From Fasciola hepatica (taxonomy: Eukaryota; Platyhelminthes; Trematoda; Plagiorchiida; Fasciolidae): a DNA stretch of 64,000 nt. Positions 58,550 to 64,000 of this stretch are shown in pieces. Where the stretch lies: positions 1,384,001-1,448,000 of the forward strand of contig CANUEZ040000167.1 of NCBI GenBank assembly GCA_948099385.1. Direction: 5' to 3'. Numbering within the stretch: the stretch's first letter is position 1; every line of letters begins with the position of its first letter. Below the pieces are notes generated by a model. That model ran no database searches. It was not told where the DNA came from and saw only the letters and a list, made by a program, of their open reading frames with translations. Made by a program: the position numbers and the translations under genes.

Positions 58550-59370
58550 AGACCGTTGGTTATGTTCTCAACTTGTTACTTTAGATCTGTCATCTTGTAA
58601 TTAACAAGCCGTTATTTCTTCGAGAATAATTGGCCCTAGCAGATTTAACTCGTTCCTTATAGATAAAATGTTTCACTGTATCATCAGATTTCCGGTCAGC
58701 CATCATTCGTCACAGCGGAAACAGTATTCATTAGGATCAGATCTCATTCACACATTCTGTTTGAAGCCGTTAATTCCGTAAAACTTCAATCTGTCTGACA
58801 TCGTTTAGGACTTGTTACGCACCGCTGATTAGTATTATTCGGTCTAACCGTCCACGTTGATGAGATCACTGTTTATTGAATGCCCATGTCACCACGAGCG
58901 CAGGGGATGCAAAGCCGTTTTCTGGGTCACATACCGAAGGCGGGGTAGTAATGACCTAAGGGGGGTGTCGGCTGCTGGCCCGTCACGTGAACAACCACCT
59001 GTTAGCGGGCTCGCCACCAAACAGTTCGCTTGGGAAGAAATGTGAACCTACGAATTGGATCATGCGAACAGACAGCCGTGCCACTCTGATGGTGACCTGA
59101 TCATAATGCACGCATTTTGTGGTACTATCAAGTCATGTGTCTAGTTCCCAAATTGCTTCAGTAAAAGGGCGGTAGCACTGTGAACGATGTGTTAGTGCTA
59201 TCTAGACTGGTACATAGGCGATCCACAGATGAAATTCCACTCCCATCTAAAGCAGTGAAACGTTTAGGAATCATTCAACTGATGAGGCCTGACACTTGAA
59301 GTGGAACCAGGTGACAAATTCCAACACAAACATGCACGTTTCGTTGGGGAGTGAGGGCGGGGTAGATGCG
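58550..59370 (+). repeat. Dispersed repeat R2, second copy
   Basis: Direct counterpart of 46375-47130, with an extra segment near 58630-58670. Blocks shared with the first copy run from the GTTATGT and TTAGAT-TG segment to CAAACATGCACGT. Confidence 0.6.
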
Positions 59371-59374
59371 GCTG

Positions 59375-60485
59375 AACCAACCTACTGAGCAATTTTCACT
59401 CATGGAGAACGAGCTAAATATGTGGGTCATTTAAACGAGGTGTATTTTCCAACGAGAGTGCTAACAAACAAACCCAACCTTATTCACTAACATATAGTTT
59501 TGTATTGATCTTTTGCAAGTATTTTGTAGTTCACGTTTTGGATGCTTCCTCAAGTTACTAATTGAGAAGTCCCTTGTCCCTAAATTACGGATTCAAATTA
59601 AGAACAAATAAGGATGGGAAGGTGATTTTTTCTTACACTGTGTCAAGTGTTTCACAATTCTTCCCGTTCTTTCTATGAACAGTGCATTGTATTGGTGCGC
59701 ATAATAAAGTCATTTGAAAAAGGTATCACATGCTTATTATATTTTGCGAATACGAAGGAACTGACTAAGTAAATAAAATAATCAGCCGTCCATCAACGTG
59801 TTCAACACCCCAAAATCCTTCAGAGCTACTAAGATCAATAAATGTATTATTCAGATCTTAGTTGTTCTTGTGGCATATTCCCTGCAATCAGTAAACAAGA
59901 TTTCAAAGTTGTTACACAGTCAGACAGTAATTAGCCGAGTCTGCTTAATCTCCTTTAAACAGCTGATTTTTGAAATCACTGCAAACCGACGTGAACCTCT
60001 ACGCAGTAGGCCCACAAAACACGTATGGATAATACGCATCCGTAGCACATCCATTTGTCTCAGTAATTATTCCACCCACATACATGTTCAGACTTAAATT
60101 TAACCCCCTGATCATTCGCAGTCCATCCACTTCTCCTTTTCCGAAGTTGTTTCGGACAATGATAAACTGAGAAGGGGTACTAACTGAGTTGCGTGCTCCA
60201 GTACATGTATGAACTTCGGTTTATGTAATGGAAATCCTGTATTCCATGAAACTCGCGTGTTACATTTTCTGCCAATACTGGCGGTGAACTGCGGCTCACT
60301 AGAAACACCGATTTTCGACCAATTTACATTACTTTCGTACCCTGATGCTTGAAAATCACCATTTGCTGTTTCATCACATAATTCTTTTGGCGAAACAGTG
60401 ACTAGGTGCGTTGTGAGTTCAGAGTCGAAGATTGTTCACAAGGTTTTTTATTCGTCCATTTTGCTAGATATTCACTGTGCATTCA
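59375..60485. other. No gene recognised
   Basis: AT-rich noncoding DNA upstream of the BEL/Pao relic. A 99-codon frame at 59798-60097 has no recognised domain. Confidence 0.45.
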
Positions 60486-60489
60486 CTGT

Positions 60490-61345
60490 TGCAGGGAGTC
60501 GAGGCAAATGCAAAGTTCGCGTAAGCAGATGGATATCGAGCACTCCAGGGGGTGTTGGATGCTATCTCAGACAGCGATAAAACAGAAAGCATTCGGGGTT
60601 TGAATGGTTCACCACTTCCAACGGAGAGCACTCTGGGAATACAATGGAACACTGAAACGGATGGATTCGTCTTCCAACTGAACGTTCCTGACCAGCCAAT
60701 TACACGCCGGGGCAGGCTGTCAGTGGTCTCCGGTCCGTGTTGATCCACTGGGTTTCTTTACCCCGTGATTGCTGCCCGGAGAGGCTCTACTGTAGTGGCT
60801 TTGTAGGAAGAAAGTTGACTGGGACCGGTCACTTGACCCGGAAGATAAGCTAGACAGGGAAGAGTTCATAGTCACACTGAAGAAACCAAGGGACATCCGG
60901 ATCCATCGTTGTTTGCCTTTCAAGCATACGAACCAAACGGGAGAGTTGCACGCCTTTTCTGATGCGTCTGAAGGTGGCTAAGGGACCGTAGTGTACGGGC
61001 GTTCGTGTCTGGGTGATGGACGCTACACCCTAACGATCCTGTTTTCCAAGGCCCTCGTCACTTATCTAAAGTCGGTCTGTATCCCGCGCCTCGAACTTAG
61101 TGCAGCTGTGTTGGCTAGTAAGGAGGTACAACCAATAAGGATGTGCTTCAGTTCCAATAGCTGGTCAGCTAGGTTTTGGACAGACTGGACAGTTTTTTGG
61201 TATACAATATCAAGAGCCGCTTTAGCACGTTTGTAGCCAACAGACTCACGACGAAACACGACCAAACCACTGTAGGTCAATGGCAACATGTTAAGTCCGT
61301 CGAAAATTCATCAGAATTATGTTCTCGAGGTGCGACGAATTTCCG
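60490..61345 (+). pseudogene. BEL/Pao RT C-terminus and RNase H
   Basis: Blocks in several frames: SRWISSTPG, then LDAISDSDKTESIRGL, LPTESTLGIQWNTETDGFVF, ITRRGRLSVVSG (the TRR-LS-VSS block), FSDASEGG and VCIPRLELSAAVLASK (the IPRLEL motif), ARFWTDWT, FVANRLTT and TTVGQWQHVKSVENSSEL. A TAA at 60979-60981 interrupts the RNase H start directly after SDASEGG, and several frame changes occur between 60740 and 60940. The motif set is specific to BEL/Pao rather than Gypsy or Copia. Confidence 0.8.
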
Positions 61346-61527
61346 GCTGCTAGACATAGGGACTGGCGGGCCCAAATTCTTGTACATGCTTGAACGGGAC
61401 TGGCCTGTTTACAAATTGACAACACACCTGCATCGGAAAAGGAAATCAAAGGCACTATGACGACGGCGGCCGTCGCCGAACCGACATCTCTTCTGTCACC
61501 GTTGACTAGATTTCCTCTTGCACAAGG

Positions 61528-62360
61528 TTGCTCATCTCGCTAGTATGGCTGACCACGTTTAAGAGGCAGTTACTGATCATGAAAGGTCTTCATCTGTTCA
61601 GTAGAGTACGCGTGGGTTCAATAGCTCCTGACGAGTTGCTCTCCGCAGAATATGGTCTCCTGAGAATGATACAATCTAAGGAGTTTACCCAAGTGGTTCG
61701 GAATTCTGGAGAGCGGGGATCAAGTAATGGAAGTACATTAATCCCAAAGGGTAATTTAAAAACCCTAAATCCGGAACTCACCGACGGATTGCTAAAGGTA
61801 AGTGGTGGACTGAGAAAATTCCACCTAATTTTTGACGAGAAGCACTCCATAATGCCACCTGCTCGACAACCCGTGATAGACCCGCTAATTCAACAAATAC
61901 GAGTTGTAGAGGGACAAGCCGGGGGAAACCACGTGATAAGCGTTATCCGGAAGTGATTTTGGATACTGAGCGGAAAGACGAGTGTGAAACGTGTGATTCA
62001 ACTCTGCGTGCGACGTACGAGAAGTACAACGGTCGCGGGCAAGCAGTATATGGCTCACTACCGAAGTGTAGGACCACCCCAGGATTGTGGCCTTTCAGTG
62101 ATACTGGACTTGACTATTTCGGACCTTGGTGGGTCGGATGCGGGAAAATGATAGAAAAAAGATACGGGTATGTCATGATTTTCATGAATTCTTGAGCAGT
62201 ACACTTAGAGGTCGCCCACTAAATGAAAACTGACTCTTTCCTCCGAGCCGTGCAAAGCTTCACAAACAGAAGGGTGGTGCCGTCGGACATCTAATCAGAC
62301 AACGGGTCAAACTTTGTGGGTGCCCAACGAGAATTGCTGCGGTGGAATCAAAAATTAAAT
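61528..62360 (+). pseudogene. BEL/Pao integrase N-terminal half
   Basis: A 142-residue frame contains LLKVSGGLRKFHLIFDEKHSIMPP and, after it, IQQIRVVEGQAGGNHVISVIRK, the zinc-domain region. The stretch is out of frame with the core, where TGLDYFGPWWVG gives the first catalytic Asp. The second Asp block is recognisable near 62290-62345 as SDNGSNFVGAQREL-like codons with one stop. Similarity ends at about 62360, before the catalytic Glu. Confidence 0.75.
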
Positions 62361-62432
62361 AGAGACAAACTAAAAGATTGAAAGGCGACATGCCGCATCC
62401 GGTGATATTTCAACCCCCCCCCCACAAGCCAG

Positions 62433-62433
<1 letters not shown>

Positions 62434-62486
<53 letters not shown>
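62434..62486. repeat. TA microsatellite
   Basis: A 53-bp AT/TA run, preceded by a run of 10 C at 62414-62423. Confidence 0.95.
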
Positions 62487-62488
<2 letters not shown>

Positions 62489-62599
62489 CCATAAAAGTCA
62501 TGGTAATGGATTATGCAAAAACCGGGATCTATATTGTTGGGTGGTTAGCTCATATCGTAGAAGACGTTCGACCGGCGGCTTACGAAAGTGTCTTCTGTC

Positions 62600-63030
62600 A
62601 GGTCCCACGGTGAACTACCGACGGAACCCCCTTAGCGATCGAACGAAGGGAGGAGACTCAAGTTGTTAGACTGATGTGGTAGTTTATTCTGTGTATCGTG
62701 GCACCGAAACAGTACCGATACGAGAAATACAACGAGCTTGTTCGCTATCGTGCCTTTTTTCTATAATGCAATGGGATTATTCAGTGAAATACACGAAAGA
62801 AAACAAGCGCGACGGCGAGGCAAAAAGAGAACCGTGCGTGTACAGTCGGCGAAACCTGAAAGTGTTTTAAAAGCCAGGTCGACGGGAAACTCGCGAAGGT
62901 CAGTTCAGTTGAATGTATGCGACCGAAGAAAACAGCACAGTCGAAAGCAAGCATCAGAAAACATCACAGATAAAATAAATCCAAAATGGCGTCAGAAAAA
63001 TATTCATTTTCTCAGAAAGATAGGGGTTAA
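62600..63030 (+). repeat. Dispersed repeat R3, third copy
   Basis: Direct counterpart of 47610-48015, with an extra segment of about 60 bases near 62725-62790. A Lys/Arg-rich frame (62738-63043) spans it but is not conserved in the other copies. Confidence 0.55.
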
Positions 63031-63034
63031 TACA

Positions 63035-64000
63035 ATATTGTGAGGCTTATGCAGACTTACACACAAATCAGGCACGGCTTACTTCGTGCAAGACTGATAT
63101 TGATTGTTAGCTTTCATGCGTTTGAAATATTCTTGTTCTGCTGTTCATGCTTGTCGTTCGCTAATACTGGAACACAATATTTCCCGTACCTACGTGTTTA
63201 CGTTATGCCTACCGATAAAGCGATTCAACACATATAAAGAGGGGATGGGCAATATTCGGTAGCTTCCCAATGTTCTAGTTCGCGCGTGGAGGTACACAGT
63301 AGAGGTAACATTGAATGGGATGTGTGTTGGCACAATCTTATCTACTGGGTCATCGTTGGCAGCGCATCTCGAGAGGCAGCGTCATAGACTCCCGCCTTTC
63401 AGGCAAGTGGTAAAAAGTCTTCGAGTAACACAGCCATTTAGCAAATTGATGTAGTTCGATGGAGTCCCGTTGACGGTTTCGATCGGTAGAAATACAAACG
63501 GACAGCGATCAAAGTGATGACATCAAAGGTTTCTCGCGTGCGAGTCTCTGTCTTTTCGCTCCCTCATATCCATTAGGGGAATGTCGTTATTCCCATAAGA
63601 AGCTGCTTAAACTGGATGCATTTATGGGGAAAAAAGTTTACCAGGGCTTTTCCATTGATAAATGTAGGCCCTGTCGGTGGTTGATAACCGTAAGTCGATA
63701 CGCTGTGGCCGAATCGAGATATCGTTGGCCGTTATGAAGGACGTCTGCTCATTCCGTCATCTTGCTTTGCATGCGTATTTCAACTGTATGTGGTTGTGTA
63801 GAGCTGCAGCGAAATACAAGGATTATGATCGGTAGGCACGCTGATCGAACTACTCGTGCCAAACTGGTTCTATGTGGATTATAGAAGCTCGTCAAGATTC
63901 AGTCAGAAATCGACATGGTCCGGGGCCAACACTATGTCACTCATGGACTGAGTAAAACCATCTCGGGAACCAAAATGGATACTCGCCGTATCTTTTCCAC
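63035..64000. other. No gene recognised
   Basis: Noncoding by inspection up to the window edge. Confidence 0.45.

Larger units (their letters stand above)
60490..62360 (+). mobile_element. BEL/Pao retrotransposon relic
   Basis: The plus strand carries, in order, the RT C-terminus, RNase H and integrase start characteristic of BEL/Pao elements. gag, protease, the RT N-terminus, the integrase C-terminus and both LTRs are absent. The relic is followed within about 75 bases by a C run and a TA microsatellite. Confidence 0.8.

Noticed and set aside
59278..59300. CTGATGAGGCC, the first core word of a hammerhead ribozyme
   Set aside because: The second core word (CGAAA followed by a cleavage triplet) and the three helices are not present nearby.
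63355..63430. Possible tRNA-like A and B boxes
   Set aside because: The B-box-like word deviates from consensus and no T-arm or acceptor stem could be paired.

Overview
The window looks like repeat-dense DNA from a flatworm, most likely a trematode. This is inferred from Ty3/Gypsy elements of the CsRn1/Kabuki type (CHCC Gag knuckle, DTGA protease, DDx35E integrase without chromodomain), Penelope-like and CR1-like elements, a BEL/Pao element, and GT-AG introns as short as 31 and 38 bp. No bacterial, organellar or viral gene set is present, and no single-copy housekeeping gene was recognised.

Layout. (1) 1-23912: a head-to-tail array of one minus-strand Ty3/Gypsy retrotransposon. Five internal regions alternate with single shared 546-bp LTRs at an exact 4766-bp period. 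The units differ by only a handful of substitutions and no indels I could see. All five carry the same stop in gag and the same breaks at the integrase N-terminus, so the array grew as DNA after the element had died. The left edge lies outside the window; the right edge is a clean LTR end at 23912. (2) 24-34 kb: a tRNA-like SINE, LINE reverse-transcriptase debris, and a CR1-like LINE split by a decayed plus-strand Ty3/Gypsy element (27247-31807) with both LTRs. (3) 34-48 kb: noncoding DNA with three dispersed repeat families (R1, R2, R3), a decayed Penelope-like element (42.7-44.0 kb) and an adjacent CsRn1-like Gypsy relic (44.2-46.3 kb). (4) 49592-53881: a near-perfect 4.3-kb palindrome with 2.1-kb arms and a 22-nt spacer. 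Each arm carries an apparently intact, intron-containing gene with a DUF4806-like C-terminal domain, so two identical copies point at each other. The inner arm contains a second, nested hairpin and Penelope-derived sequence. (5) 54-64 kb: a Gypsy RT scrap lacking its catalytic box, an inverted copy of R1 that carries a solo LTR with an exact target duplication, a second R2 copy, a BEL/Pao relic (60.5-62.36 kb) and a third R3 copy.

The genes do not form a pathway. The window records amplification and rearrangement of mobile DNA. The only plausible host-type or captured gene is the DUF4806-like pair. The two structures most worth testing are the shared-LTR retrotransposon array and the gene-bearing palindrome. 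Both are also the kinds of structure that long-read assembly can create or distort, so read-level support is the first check.
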